A DNA stretch of 64,000 bases from an uncultured Granulosicoccaceae bacterium (GTDB lineage: Bacteria; Pseudomonadota; Gammaproteobacteria; Granulosicoccales; Granulosicoccaceae): positions 1-64,000 of the forward strand of contig CALGND010000114.1 of NCBI GenBank assembly GCA_937958675.1, read 5' to 3'. Below are positions 7,914-17,766 of this stretch, piece by piece; within the stretch, counting starts at the first letter, position 1, and every line of letters starts with the position of its first letter. A model generated the notes under the pieces. It did no database searches. It had not been told where the DNA came from and saw only the letters and a list, made by a program, of their open reading frames with translations. Position numbers and translations under genes: made by a program.

Positions 7914-8801
7914 TTACTCTGGTAATGCTTGAACTTCGAATGCAGTGCCAAGAGTGGCAGATAATGGCATGTTAATGCCCGTAGGGCCCGGTTCAAACCA
8001 TTTGGCATAGATTTCCTTCATCTCTCCTGAGCGCATTAAGCCTGCCATCACTACACGACCTAGGCGCTCAAATGTTGAATCGTTGCGTGGAACCATCAAA
8101 GCGTAGGGATCGAATGAAAGATATCGTCCCGTCACCTGAAACTGCGATGGGTCTTTTGATTTAGAAATAAGACCAAACAACAAAACATCGTCAGAGCCAT
8201 ACGCATCTATTCGGTCTGTTTCTAGTGCTAACCAACCTTGGCTGTGATCCTTAACAGGCACAATCTTAACGTCAAGGCCTTGTTTTTCTATAATCGCTTT
8301 GATTGCCTTTTCATTTGTTGTACCCGAGGACAAGCCGATTGCTTTACCGGCTAGATCTTCAATCTCTTCTATGCCGGAACCTTTTTTCGATGCGATTTTG
8401 GTTCCAGTGATAAAAGTAGTTGGAAGATACTCCACCTGTTTTTGACGCGTAAGGTTATTTGTAGTGGAACCACATTCCATATCAATAGCGCCGTTAGCTA
8501 TCAACGGTATACGAGTTTGACCAGTTACTGGCGTGTACCTCACTTCGATGTTGTCCATGCCCAGCTCTGCTTTAATCGCATCAACAATCTTCAAGCACAA
8601 ATCGATCGAATAACCAATAGCCTCATTATCAGGTCCAATATAAGAAAAAGGTATAGATGTTTCCCTGTGGCCAATGTTAACCACGCCACGCTCTTGAATA
8701 CGCTTAAGCGTTGGACTATCACCTGCATCTGCAACGGCAGCGCCTGAGAAGCTCGATACAGCAAATGCGATCGCCGCGGCTTTTAGAATTGTTCTGTTCA
8801 C
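7914..8801 (-). CDS. gltI: Periplasmic glutamate/aspartate-type binding protein (GltI-like)
   Basis: 295 aa from a GTG with AGGAG 8 nt upstream. The signal peptide is about 1-24. The bilobed family-3 solute-binding fold shows RGVVNIGHRETSIPFSY near the N-terminus, MECGSTTNNLTRQKQVEY (diagnostic of the E. coli GltI branch), GLSSGTTNEKAI and a C-terminal IYAKWFEPGP. It captures an acidic or related amino acid in the periplasm for the GltJKL complex. The first gene of the operon; the preceding 380 bp should hold its promoter. Confidence 0.9.
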   Translation of the reverse strand: MNRTILKAAAIAFAVSSFSGAAVADAGDSPTLKRIQERGVVNIGHRETSIPFSYIGPDNEAIGYSIDLCLKIVDAIKAELGMDNIEVRYTPVTGQTRIPLIANGAIDMECGSTTNNLTRQKQVEYLPTTFITGTKIASKKGSGIEEIEDLAGKAIGLSSGTTNEKAIKAIIEKQGLDVKIVPVKDHSQGWLALETDRIDAYGSDDVLLFGLISKSKDPSQFQVTGRYLSFDPYALMVPRNDSTFERLGRVVMAGLMRSGEMKEIYAKWFEPGPTGINMPLSATLGTAFEVQALPE

Positions 8802-9183
8802 TTTTTGTTCTCCTGGTTCAGTGGTTTATATGAGTAATTTTATTTAAACACTATTTATCCGGAACACTATTTATCTAGAATTCTCTCGTTTGGAGCTCAG
8901 CTTAAATATCCTTGAAACTTCGGTTTTCGCTATTACGAAAAGAGTGGCTTCGAACACTTCTATCTTAATATCATTGTGCTCAAAATACCAACTAATGGTC
9001 GCTGAGGAATCAATTGAATCGCTTTAAATTTACCGGTTTAGGCCCCAGTAGGTATTTATTCTATATTTAGTCATCGTTTAACTATTGATACAGAGATATC
9101 TTGAGTTAGGACGATCATTACACGGTATGATCTCCGATTGATACAGTAACCTTGAATGCGATAGTGGATCGCCTTCGTGCCAT
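8802..9183. other. Divergent intergenic region with a 13-bp direct repeat
   Basis: 382 bp with no convincing gene. The sequence AACACTATTTATC occurs twice, at 8847-8859 and 8863-8875, 16 bp apart and about 50-75 bp upstream of the gltI start. This suits a regulator binding tandem half-sites, but no regulator is known. The rest is AT-rich promoter-like DNA for gltI (leftward) and the hydrolase gene (rightward). Confidence 0.5.
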
Positions 9184-10248
9184 ATGCCAACCAACAAGCC
9201 AATCCTATCGCGAAGAAATACAAAATTAGCAGCACTATTTATCGCTGCCACGCTGATCATGGCGTTTGCGATATGGGGTTTGTCCGATTTTGAAAAGCCT
9301 AAGCAAAACGTATCCTTACACAACATCATTTTCAACAATGAGACTATTGCTGGAACACTCATGCTTCCCAATAAATGTGGCAATCCAGCAGTGGCTGTTT
9401 TTGTGCATGGCGATGGCCCGCAAAATCGTTGGCATAGTGATGGTTATCTCCCACTAATGAACTCCCTGCTAAGCGATTGCATTGGCGTTTTTTCGTGGGA
9501 TAAGCCCGGAGTGGGAGATAGTGGAGGTAACTGGTTAAAGCAAACAATGGATGATCGAGCCATACTTGCTAATGCTGTGTTGGTATATTTAAGAGCGTTA
9601 CCTGAACTATCCAATAATCGCATTGGTTATCTCGGATTTTCTCAAGCGGGATGGGTAGTCCCTAAGGCTGCCTCAATCACACGTCCTGACTTTTCAGTAT
9701 TGATAGGCCCTGCTGTTAATTGGCAACAACAAGGCATGTTTCTAACACACACAAGGCTTAAACTAGCTGGACTAGAATCAGAAGAAATCGAAATCAAAGC
9801 AGAACAAATTCGCCAACGCGATCATTCCCTTTTTCGCAACGAAGGCGACATTAGCAATACTGTGAAAGCAGATGGTATGGATCCTGATCGATTCGAATTT
9901 GTCCGTTTAAACTACGATGCGGATGCAACTAAAGCGATCCAAACAATGCGAGGGCCTGTATTGGCACTGTGGGGAGCCAACGATATGAACGTAGACGCTC
10001 ACAAAAATGCGCAGCAATACCGGCAATTGCTAAAGCCCGACCCTACTAATAAGGTTGCCAATAGGGTCGTTATAGTACCAAACGCAACACACAGTTTACT
10101 CAAGGCACGTTGGTTTAACTACCAAACATTGGATCAATGGCCGCTATCATCACAACTATTAATCGCGACTATGGGGCGCCGCGCGTACGCATCAGGTGTT
10201 CTCGCTTCAATAGCAGCCTGGATCAATACGCCAGCTACACCCAATTAA
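9184..10248 (+). CDS. Membrane-anchored alpha/beta hydrolase
   Basis: 354 aa. An N-terminal uncleaved anchor (about 13-32) places the enzyme on the periplasmic side. The hydrolase core shows the oxyanion-side VFVHGDGPQ, the nucleophile elbow GFSQAG, the acid in LWGANDMNVD and His in VPNATHS, so the Ser-Asp-His triad is complete. It resembles esterase/acyl-aminopeptidase-like hydrolases of the Hydrolase_4 type; the substrate is unknown. Monocistronic, divergent from gltI. Confidence 0.8.
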   Translation: MPTNKPILSRRNTKLAALFIAATLIMAFAIWGLSDFEKPKQNVSLHNIIFNNETIAGTLMLPNKCGNPAVAVFVHGDGPQNRWHSDGYLPLMNSLLSDCIGVFSWDKPGVGDSGGNWLKQTMDDRAILANAVLVYLRALPELSNNRIGYLGFSQAGWVVPKAASITRPDFSVLIGPAVNWQQQGMFLTHTRLKLAGLESEEIEIKAEQIRQRDHSLFRNEGDISNTVKADGMDPDRFEFVRLNYDADATKAIQTMRGPVLALWGANDMNVDAHKNAQQYRQLLKPDPTNKVANRVVIVPNATHSLLKARWFNYQTLDQWPLSSQLLIATMGRRAYASGVLASIAAWINTPATPN

Positions 10249-10455
10249 CTAACCTTATAACACTACGTTAAATGCTGACTCCTAATCGCCTCCTCTGCGG
10301 ACAACTTTACGGGCGCGAACTATCTTGCATCTAGGGCGTCTAAGTTTCCAAATGAGGCATATCCCAAGGTGTGCTGGGCAGATATCCTGCCGAACCTTAG
10401 ATAATTACCGCTCGGAAGCGAAGTCTGTTGCTGCTAGCAATTATTTAAGGAATAC

Positions 10456-11835
10456 TTGTGCATCAACTTTACTGGCTCACGCGTGCAACTAAGCAACTAC
10501 ATCAAAAGTAATTTCCTTCACTCGAAGGATATGAGCACCCTGCCTGAACGCATTCAACTGTCGTTACGCCAACGCGAACGGGCCAACGAAGTGCTAGTAC
10601 GTATTATACAGCTAGCCATTGTTGTGATGTTTTCCACGCTCTACTCATTGGCTGCGAAAGCAGGACATGCGACAGAATTTCAACCGGTTCCGTATGTACT
10701 GGTCGCTTATATCATTCTTTCCGTGATCGGGCTTATTTGGTCGATTAAGGCAGAACTACCTAGTTGGTCGGTGTATTGTTCAATTTTATTTGACTTCACA
10801 TTGCTGTATTCACTGATGATCAGTTTTCATTTTCAATATGAACAGCCAGCATCCTTTATGCTAAAAGCGCCAACCATGCTTTATGTGTTTATATTTATTG
10901 CATTACGTGCTCTGCGCTTGGAATGGAAATATGTCGCTGCCTCCGGCATTATGGGTGCTATTGGGTGGGCATTGCTGGTGCTTTACGCGGTATCAATTGA
11001 ACCAGAAAATACAATGATTACGCGCTCGTATGTTCAATACTTGACATCAAATTCTATATTGATCGGTGCAGAAGTTGATAAGATTATTTCAATTCTTGCA
11101 GTGACTGGTATTCTTACCTTAGTCGTAAATGCTTCAAACAACCTTCTTGTAACAGCGGTTACAGAACAAGCCGCCGCTGACGACTTTTCTCGATTCTTTG
11201 ATAAACGTATTGCACATGACATTCGCTCCAGCCAAAATGTGTTTGAAGCGGGACAATGCGTGCGCCGTAATACGGCCGTTATCAATATAGATATCAGAGG
11301 CTTCTCTATGATGGCCGCAGGTCGTGAACCTTCACAGGTTATGCAATTGTTATCCGCTTATCAAAGAAGAGTCGTACCTATACTCCAAACGCATGGTGCA
11401 ATTATCGATAAGTTTATGGGTGATGGCATTATGGCGACCATAGGTATCGATGACGATAACGTACCTTTTTCACGAAAATCAATAGAAGCAGCAGAAGCTG
11501 TGTTGCTTGATAGTCAGAAATGGAAAAAAGAGGAGCCTTTACTAGCAGCTGCGGGCATTACAAATATTGGCATTGGTATCGCTTGCGGGAACGTAGTTTT
11601 TGGCGCTGTTGGACAAGGAGACCGCCTGGAGATGACGGTTATTGGTTCTCCAGTAAATACCTCGGCTAAACTCGAAAAGCACAACAAAGTGCTTCGTACA
11701 AACTGCATTGTCTCGCGTAATACTTGGGATAATGCTATCAGAGAAGGCTACGTAGCCAAACTAAAACCGGAATTTATGGACACAACCATAGACGGCATTG
11801 AAGGTGAAAAGAAAATTGTTATATTAAGAACCTAG
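10456..11835 (+). CDS. Membrane class III adenylate/guanylate cyclase
   Basis: 459 aa from a TTG with AAGGA 4-5 nt upstream; an ATG at 10531 would give 434 aa. The N-terminal half has about six transmembrane segments. The C-terminal catalytic domain (about 270-459) has INIDIRGF and KFMGDGI (the two metal Asp and the base-selecting Lys). Near 401-405 the transition-state pair reads N401 and K405 where Arg is usual, and the usual D before T-V-I-G is replaced in RLEMTVIG. It would make cAMP in response to a membrane signal; activity is uncertain because of these changes. Convergent with, and overlapping by 4 bp, the rhtA-like gene. Confidence 0.85.
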   Translation: MCINFTGSRVQLSNYIKSNFLHSKDMSTLPERIQLSLRQRERANEVLVRIIQLAIVVMFSTLYSLAAKAGHATEFQPVPYVLVAYIILSVIGLIWSIKAELPSWSVYCSILFDFTLLYSLMISFHFQYEQPASFMLKAPTMLYVFIFIALRALRLEWKYVAASGIMGAIGWALLVLYAVSIEPENTMITRSYVQYLTSNSILIGAEVDKIISILAVTGILTLVVNASNNLLVTAVTEQAAADDFSRFFDKRIAHDIRSSQNVFEAGQCVRRNTAVINIDIRGFSMMAAGREPSQVMQLLSAYQRRVVPILQTHGAIIDKFMGDGIMATIGIDDDNVPFSRKSIEAAEAVLLDSQKWKKEEPLLAAAGITNIGIGIACGNVVFGAVGQGDRLEMTVIGSPVNTSAKLEKHNKVLRTNCIVSRNTWDNAIREGYVAKLKPEFMDTTIDGIEGEKKIVILRT

Positions 11836-12689
11836 CTCGCCTCTTTGCTATCCGAGATAGTAATCCCGATAGCTGCTACGACAACACAAGTGACGGCAAC
11901 CATTCCTTGTATGCCAATACGCTCGCTTAGTAGCAATGCACCCACCAAGGCTGCAACCGCAGGCTCAACGCTTACTAAGATTCCGTAGTTACGGGCAGGC
12001 ATTCGCTGTAAGGCCGAGAATTCGAAACTGAACGGAATAGTAGTTGAGAGTAGAGCCACTCCGATCGCCGCCAGCAATATCATGGTGTTAGAAAAAAGGT
12101 TAGGTGTTACAGGAATGGCATATGGCATCATCACTATAGCTGCGACGATCATACCGATCAACAAGCCATCGTTGCCCGATGTACGCTCACCTACAGGTTC
12201 AGCCAATACTATATAAAGAGCCCATCCTGCACCTGCTAACAACGCTAGAAGTATGCCCAAAGGGTCTAAGTTCACGCCTGACAGCGGTGATAGTAGAACT
12301 ATTCCTAGCGCTGCAAGTAACACCCACAAGAAATGAACAACGCGTTTTGACTTTAACGCCGCAACACCCAGTGGGCCGATAAATTCAATGGCAACTGCCG
12401 CACCTAATGGGATCCGGTCAATAGACATATAGAAGAATAAATTCATTGCCGCCATACATAGGCCAAAGCCTAGTAAGAGCCAAATATTTTGAAAAAACGT
12501 TTGTTTAAGCGTGCGCAGCTTACTGCTACTTAGCAACAGCAGCAGCATTGCTGAAATTATAATGCGTATCGCCACCGTACCTTCAGCGCCTAGCGCTGAA
12601 AAAAGCTGAGTGGCTAGCCCTGCTCCTATCTGAATTGAAAAGACCGAGAATAAAACCAAGCCAGTCGGTGAGAAAGAACTTAGTTTCAT
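11832..12689 (-). CDS. rhtA: EamA/DMT-family exporter, RhtA-like
   Basis: 285 aa with ten predicted transmembrane helices in two EamA repeats. IQIGAGLATQLF near the N-terminus, IPLGAAVAIEFIGPL, and STTIPFSFEFSALQRMPAR followed by SVEPAVAALVGALLL match the layout of E. coli RhtA, which exports threonine and homoserine. The exact substrate is inferred. It follows the VOC gene by 7 bp, so the two are probably co-transcribed. Confidence 0.82.
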   Translation of the reverse strand: MKLSSFSPTGLVLFSVFSIQIGAGLATQLFSALGAEGTVAIRIIISAMLLLLLSSSKLRTLKQTFFQNIWLLLGFGLCMAAMNLFFYMSIDRIPLGAAVAIEFIGPLGVAALKSKRVVHFLWVLLAALGIVLLSPLSGVNLDPLGILLALLAGAGWALYIVLAEPVGERTSGNDGLLIGMIVAAIVMMPYAIPVTPNLFSNTMILLAAIGVALLSTTIPFSFEFSALQRMPARNYGILVSVEPAVAALVGALLLSERIGIQGMVAVTCVVVAAIGITISDSKEAS

Positions 12690-12696
12690 TTTATAA

Positions 12697-13071
12697 TTAG
12701 CTTTTTATTGTGTGCCCAAACGTCAGCTTATTACCATCAGGATCTGAAACGCCGAATTCTTTCACCCCCCAGGTTTGATCCACCGGCTTGATTCTCACTG
12801 CCGTATTAACATCTAGACCGTTTTCTATAAACTGGCTGTACAAAGGATCGATATCGTCCACTCGAATAAAGAAAACGCTGCCAAACACACCATCACCCGA
12901 ATGCTCAGATAAATGTACGCCGGAGCCATCCCGCATTAAAAAAGCATAGGTCGATAAAAATGAATTCGGGTCAGGATCGGGTGCTTGCACTACGGCGAAA
13001 TCCAGAATTTCAGTATAAAAATGCAATGATGCTTTAATATCGCTGCACTTTATGAATGGCTCGATCGCCAT
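12697..13071 (-). CDS. VOC-superfamily protein (glyoxalase/bleomycin-resistance type)
   Basis: 124 aa, a single pair of beta-alpha-beta-beta-beta modules: IKCSDIKASLHFYTEILDF at the N-terminus and WGVKEFGVSDPDGNKLTFG at the C-terminus, the latter typical of bleomycin-binding-like VOC proteins. A strong GGAGG precedes the ATG. Such proteins bind or detoxify small molecules; the ligand is unknown. Upstream of, and likely co-transcribed with, the exporter. Confidence 0.82.
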   Translation of the reverse strand: MAIEPFIKCSDIKASLHFYTEILDFAVVQAPDPDPNSFLSTYAFLMRDGSGVHLSEHSGDGVFGSVFFIRVDDIDPLYSQFIENGLDVNTAVRIKPVDQTWGVKEFGVSDPDGNKLTFGHTIKS

Positions 13072-13102
13072 TTATTACCTCCACAATACATCGATAGCAC
13101 AC

Positions 13103-14488
13103 CTAATTGACATCAACTATCTTACCCGGATTCATAATATTATTTGGGTCTAAGGATTTTTTGATGGTACTCATTAAGGAGTACGCCTCGCCATGTTCGG
13201 CCTGCATATACTTTTTCTTACCGCTACCGACTCCGTGCTCACCAGTGATCGTGCCATCAAACTCTAAGGCCAATTCGCTTACCGACGCGGCTAAGGCAGT
13301 TGCAGCGTTAGTCTCATCAGTGCTGTTTGGATCGAATAATATCAGCAGATGAAAGTTGCCATCACCCACATGCCCAACTAGCGGGGCTATCAAACCAGAC
13401 TTAGCAATTAATTGTTTGGTTTTGGTAATGCAAGCCGCCAGCGATGATATCGGCACACAACAATCGGTTACCAAGCTATCCGCCTCTCTACGCAGCGCCT
13501 TACCAGCGTAATACGCACTATGCCTCGCCTGCCACAGTCGGTTACGATCTTCTGTTTTAGTCGCCCACTGAAAATCGGAAGCACCGAATTCTTCTGCCGC
13601 AGCTTTAAACATGTCAACTTGTTCTACAACGCCAGCTTCAGTGCCATGGAATTCTAGAAACAAATGCGGTTTCTCAGGAAATGACATATCGGGGTTGTAG
13701 ATGTTCATACCCTTCATTTGGACATCATCAAGCAGCTCGATACGCGCCATAGGGATACCCATTTGAATGGCCATGATGACCGTATCAACCGCTGCTTCGA
13801 TTGTGTCTATCGAACAAGTAGCTGCCGAAATGGTTTCTGGTTGGCCGAACAAACGTACGGTAATTTTAGTGATTATGCCTAGAGTGCCTTCAGAACCGAC
13901 AAACAATCGAGTTAAGTCATATCCGGCAGAGGATTTTCTTGCTCGAGTACCTGTATTGATAATTCTTCCATCGGCTAACACGACCTCCAAAGCCATGACG
14001 TTCTCACGCATAGTGCCATAACGAACCGTATTGGTACCGGATGCACGAGTGGACGCCATACCCCCAATGCTTGCATCTGCGCCTGGGTCGACGGTGAAGA
14101 TTAATCCAGTTGCTCGAAGCTCATCATTTAATTGGGTTCGCGTTACACCCGGCTCAACGACAGCATCAAAATCACTCTCATGAACCTCCAGCACTTTGTT
14201 CATCAGGCTAGTATCAACCGATATACCGCCGTGTATTGGTATCACATGCCCCTCTAAAGATGTACCGACCCCATAAGGCACCACCGGACATTTATGCCGG
14301 CTGCATATTTTCATAAGTTGGGATACTTCTTCTGTGCTTTGCACAAATGCGACCGCATCTGGTAAGCAAGGCTTGGAGTACGCTTCATCATGGCTATGCG
14401 TCTGCAAAATGGATGAACCGGTTGATAGCCGATCACCCAATAAGGCCTTGGCTTCATCGATGGCGCTTTGGTAGCTAGAAGGTGCCAT
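13103..14488 (-). CDS. FAD-linked 2-hydroxyacid dehydrogenase (GlcD/D-lactate dehydrogenase type)
   Basis: 461 aa from the ATG at 14488; a longer frame to 14581 adds an unconvincing hydrophobic leader. The PCMH-type FAD-binding domain is visible as VVPYGVGTSLEGH, VDPGADASIGGMASTRASGT and GSEGTLGIITK. The C-terminal domain ends with HVGDGNFHLL and TGEHGVGSGK, which carry active-site His residues. It oxidises D-lactate, glycolate or a related acid and passes electrons to quinone or cytochrome c. The single-polypeptide form (no GlcE/GlcF) favours a D-lactate dehydrogenase (cytochrome) type. Confidence 0.87.
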   Translation of the reverse strand: MAPSSYQSAIDEAKALLGDRLSTGSSILQTHSHDEAYSKPCLPDAVAFVQSTEEVSQLMKICSRHKCPVVPYGVGTSLEGHVIPIHGGISVDTSLMNKVLEVHESDFDAVVEPGVTRTQLNDELRATGLIFTVDPGADASIGGMASTRASGTNTVRYGTMRENVMALEVVLADGRIINTGTRARKSSAGYDLTRLFVGSEGTLGIITKITVRLFGQPETISAATCSIDTIEAAVDTVIMAIQMGIPMARIELLDDVQMKGMNIYNPDMSFPEKPHLFLEFHGTEAGVVEQVDMFKAAAEEFGASDFQWATKTEDRNRLWQARHSAYYAGKALRREADSLVTDCCVPISSLAACITKTKQLIAKSGLIAPLVGHVGDGNFHLLILFDPNSTDETNAATALAASVSELALEFDGTITGEHGVGSGKKKYMQAEHGEAYSLMSTIKKSLDPNNIMNPGKIVDVN

Positions 14489-14715
14489 AAAAATAGGAAA
14501 CAGTCGATCTAAAAATTTACTTGATAAGGGAGTATACCTAATACTCTTAAAGAAACAGAAGCAGTATTTGTATACAAGCACATAGTAGATACCTAGAGCT
14601 CAAATCGTCTCGCAGATTGGGTGTTTTAACCGCATACTCACGATATTAAATCTGTTTACACAGGTGGTGGCTTGTTTCTGGGATAATAAGCACTTGCATA
14701 CACAAAGAGCAAGAC

Positions 14716-15474
14716 ATGACCAATTTGCTGCAAAAAGCTTGGAGCTACCTGCAAGGAGCCAACGACTACTGGGATGATAAAACTCAACCAGTGCATGGCA
14801 ACACTATTGCTGAAAAGCTTGAAAACCTAACGACCTATTTTAAACTTGACTCAGGCGACCAAGCCGACTTGCAGCAAGTAGCGAACGAAGATGGTGGCAA
14901 GGCATTTATTAATCGCAAAGTGAATGACGTTAATCGCAATGCCAGCCATCGCACTGCCTTTGCGGCCAACGCCTTGTTTCAGTTTTTGCTGGTAAACCTT
15001 AGCTCGATATCGCTATTAGGTTTTGTCCCCGACTCATGGTTTAAGGTGCTATTGATCGGCGCGAATCTATTCATTGCATTTTTAGCGTGGAGGCGAATAC
15101 GCAACAGCGGGAGCCAGCTACTTAAGGGCCCAAGCGAGGAGCCCGATTGGTCCTTCTGGGGGATGTTTAGAAGCAATCGGCGCAAGCATAACCAACACAT
15201 AAAAGACTTGGCAGAGCCGCATAAAATCCGGATGCGCGACGAACGCATTTTCTCGATCATGTATATGGTAAACGCCGTGACGATCTTCTTTGCCAGCCAA
15301 CTGATTCTTTCAGGCTACTTACCGTCCATCATTCGAGGCATTATTAATTTCCCATTGTTTATCCTAACTATTCCGCTTGCGATCGCTAATGCTTACTGGG
15401 CATTTAAAGCCAACAGCCAAGTCGTTAAAGCGGCAACAGAACGCGGCAGTACATTGGATAAGCTTAAGCTTTAA
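14716..15474 (+). CDS. Hypothetical membrane protein
   Basis: 252 aa, not recognised. A soluble N-terminal segment (about 1-75) with acidic and basic helices is followed by two transmembrane segments (about 80-118), a cytoplasmic basic loop rich in Arg/Lys/His (about 120-172) and two more transmembrane segments (about 175-225). No catalytic motif is visible. It overlaps the convergent Rieske oxygenase gene by 11 bp. Confidence 0.6.
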   Translation: MTNLLQKAWSYLQGANDYWDDKTQPVHGNTIAEKLENLTTYFKLDSGDQADLQQVANEDGGKAFINRKVNDVNRNASHRTAFAANALFQFLLVNLSSISLLGFVPDSWFKVLLIGANLFIAFLAWRRIRNSGSQLLKGPSEEPDWSFWGMFRSNRRKHNQHIKDLAEPHKIRMRDERIFSIMYMVNAVTIFFASQLILSGYLPSIIRGIINFPLFILTIPLAIANAYWAFKANSQVVKAATERGSTLDKLKL

Positions 15475-16597
15475 GTGCCTTTTGCACTAGCCTATGAAAA
15501 TGGTGAATGGCATGCTCACCGCGGCCAGAGCGCTCTGGATCTACAATCATTGGCCCCTGCGTATAGCCTTTCGATTTTAAGCCGCGTTGTACGCTTTCGC
15601 ATAATGCGATATCTTCAGGCATTAGCACATCAATTGTATAGTTGGCACGTCGTTCATCAAAAACGCCTGTTACGCTAAGTGATTGCCCACTAAAATCACA
15701 GGTATCTATGGTCAGAGGGCGGATCACAGAGAAATTCATTTCTTGAGAGCCGGGTAAAATATTGAATGTCATGTTCGGCCACAGAAACCAAAACAGTGAT
15801 TGCATTACCGGTGCATCATCATCAAGCTCATAGGCTGTGTTGTCTTGCCGAATGTCGCCTCCTATCTGCCTGGCCCACAGGCCGAAGGTGTCTTGCTGGT
15901 AGGTGTCCATGCTAATGATGTTGGCAAAATCGTGATGCGCATGATCGCAGTGATAGCATTCAACATAGTTATCAACCACCACCTTCCAACCTGCATTTAT
16001 GTGCCCGTCACCAAGCATGCCTAGAGTTGGCGCTTTAAGCTCATCAAAATACGGTACGCGCTCACGGATATCGGCTTCTAAGTCAGCGGCCTGCTCTGAC
16101 AGCGGTGTTGCATCGTCATCTAGATTAATAAAGACGCAATTAAGGAACACCTCTAGGCGCACCTCTTTGAGTGAGTAATCTGCTTTGTCAAAGCCCGGGC
16201 GATTGCTCGAGCGTGGCGCACCATGTAAAGCGCCTTCCGTTTTGTACGCCCAAGCGTGGTAGGGGCAAACCACTAAACTTCCAACATTACCAGTGCCTGG
16301 TGGTAGTAGCTCATGGGCTCGATGTTGGCAGACGTTGTAAAACCCTCGTAGCTGTTGATCAGATCCCATCATGACAAAAAGATTTTGATCGCAGATTTGT
16401 ACAGTGCAATAATCACCGGCCTTTTGAAACGTACCTTGATGCGCAACCATCTGCCACGTACGATAAAAGATGCGCTCCTTCTCGTGCTCGTATACATCGA
16501 CATCAGTGTAGAGATACGAGGGCAAGGTATACGATAGCTCGGGTTCTTCAACTAATGGCTTTTCGTATTCGCTCATGCTTTTGGTCTTATCAAGCAT
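15464..16597 (-). CDS. Rieske non-heme iron oxygenase, alpha subunit
   Basis: 377 aa. The Rieske [2Fe-2S] ligands are Cys90/His92 and Cys111/His114 (CQH, CPYHAW). The mononuclear iron motif is NYVECYHCDHAHH at 210-222, with His216 and His221 as ligands. The family hydroxylates aromatic rings or demethylates quaternary amines (carnitine, choline, betaine types). No reductase partner lies beside it, so it must borrow one. The start could also be the in-frame Met at residue 8. The LysR gene upstream in the same orientation (134 bp away) may control it. Confidence 0.85.
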   Translation of the reverse strand: MLDKTKSMSEYEKPLVEEPELSYTLPSYLYTDVDVYEHEKERIFYRTWQMVAHQGTFQKAGDYCTVQICDQNLFVMMGSDQQLRGFYNVCQHRAHELLPPGTGNVGSLVVCPYHAWAYKTEGALHGAPRSSNRPGFDKADYSLKEVRLEVFLNCVFINLDDDATPLSEQAADLEADIRERVPYFDELKAPTLGMLGDGHINAGWKVVVDNYVECYHCDHAHHDFANIISMDTYQQDTFGLWARQIGGDIRQDNTAYELDDDAPVMQSLFWFLWPNMTFNILPGSQEMNFSVIRPLTIDTCDFSGQSLSVTGVFDERRANYTIDVLMPEDIALCESVQRGLKSKGYTQGPMIVDPERSGRGEHAIHHFHRLVQKALKA

Positions 16598-16731
16598 ATC
16601 GGGCCTCTTTCATGGTCTAGCCGTAGGAATTCGCTCATGCAATTTGACATCAGGATTACATCAATTGCAAGCCAGATGACCATAAACAGCCATTGATCGC
16701 TCCTGCAGAGCCTAACTCGTAGGATTGCTCT

Positions 16732-17619
16732 CTACACAGCCGCCAGAAAACGTGGCAATTCGTCGTAAAGATACTGCCGCACCAGCTGAACCTTTTTCGT
16801 ATCGCGCAAATCTGCATGAGACAACACCCATAAATCATTACCACTGATATCACTCGCTGTGCTAAGCGGTACTAGCATGGAATCCTTAGCAATCATATAC
16901 GAAGGCAATACAGTGATGCCCATACCCTCTCTTGCTAATGCTGCGGCACATAAAAAATTATTCACCTTGGTGCACCTACCATGTTGGCTGATTCGTTTAT
17001 CAAACCATTGGTAAAAAGGTGACGAAGCATAGGATTCGTTTAAGACGATAAAGCGATGTTCAGTTGCGGCTTTGGGAAACGATGTAAGACCATAATGTTT
17101 AACGTATCTTCGAGATGCAACCGCACTAAATTTAATTTCTCCTACTTTTCGGCCAATTAAATTATCCGGGGGAATTTTACAAGTACGAATTGCTATATCG
17201 GCTTCGCGATTTGATATGTCACTTATCTGATTTGCCATATACAAGGAAAATCGAATGCCTTCGTACTTACGGTTAAGTTTCGCCATAACCTTAGGCAAAA
17301 CATATTGCGAAAGCGTATCAGTGGTAGTGATCACAATCTCGCCTTCCAACTGATTATCCGCACCTGATATTTCGCGCGACAAGGCTGACAGAGTGCCTTG
17401 CATTTTGATGGCCTCATCGAATAAGGCATTACCCGCAGCCGTTAAACTGTAGCCCTCATTAGTATGATCAAACAGGTGGGATTGCAGTTGATCCTCAAAT
17501 GCTCGAACACGCCTCAGTACCGTGCTGTGACTAACACCTAATGATTTAGCAGCCAACGACAAAGTGCCATGTTCAGCTAGCGCTAAGAAATACCGGATAT
17601 GATCCCAGTTCCAATTCAT
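16732..17619 (-). CDS. LysR-family transcriptional regulator
   Basis: 295 aa. The N-terminal winged helix (about 1-60) reads HIRYFLALAEHGTLSLAAKSLGVSHSTVLRRVRAFE. The effector-binding domain follows (about 90-290) with the typical GEIVITTTDTLSQYVLP and READIAIRT. It lies between the Rieske oxygenase gene and a divergent cytochrome c' operon, so either could be its target. A perfect palindrome sits 50-72 bp upstream of its start. Confidence 0.9.
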   Translation of the reverse strand: MNWNWDHIRYFLALAEHGTLSLAAKSLGVSHSTVLRRVRAFEDQLQSHLFDHTNEGYSLTAAGNALFDEAIKMQGTLSALSREISGADNQLEGEIVITTTDTLSQYVLPKVMAKLNRKYEGIRFSLYMANQISDISNREADIAIRTCKIPPDNLIGRKVGEIKFSAVASRRYVKHYGLTSFPKAATEHRFIVLNESYASSPFYQWFDKRISQHGRCTKVNNFLCAAALAREGMGITVLPSYMIAKDSMLVPLSTASDISGNDLWVLSHADLRDTKKVQLVRQYLYDELPRFLAAV

Positions 17620-17668
17620 GGACTACTCCCACTAACGTTGGCCAAAGGATCAAAACTCGCTTATCTAA

Positions 17669-17691
17669 TTTTGCACAGCTGCTGTGCAAAA
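17669..17691. promoter_or_regulatory. Perfect palindrome, likely operator, in the LysR/cytochrome divergent region
   Basis: Arms TTTTGCACAG and CTGTGCAAAA are exact complements around a 3-nt centre. It lies 50 bp before the LysR start and 75 bp before the cytochrome c' start. The size and symmetry fit a dimeric regulator site; which regulator binds is not shown by the sequence. Confidence 0.7.
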
Positions 17692-17766
17692 ATGCAAGCC
17701 TATTTCCAAGCTTTTGTCATACCCTTTTGTTAATGTTTTAGTTCACTTCCGGGATTTAGAAAAATC

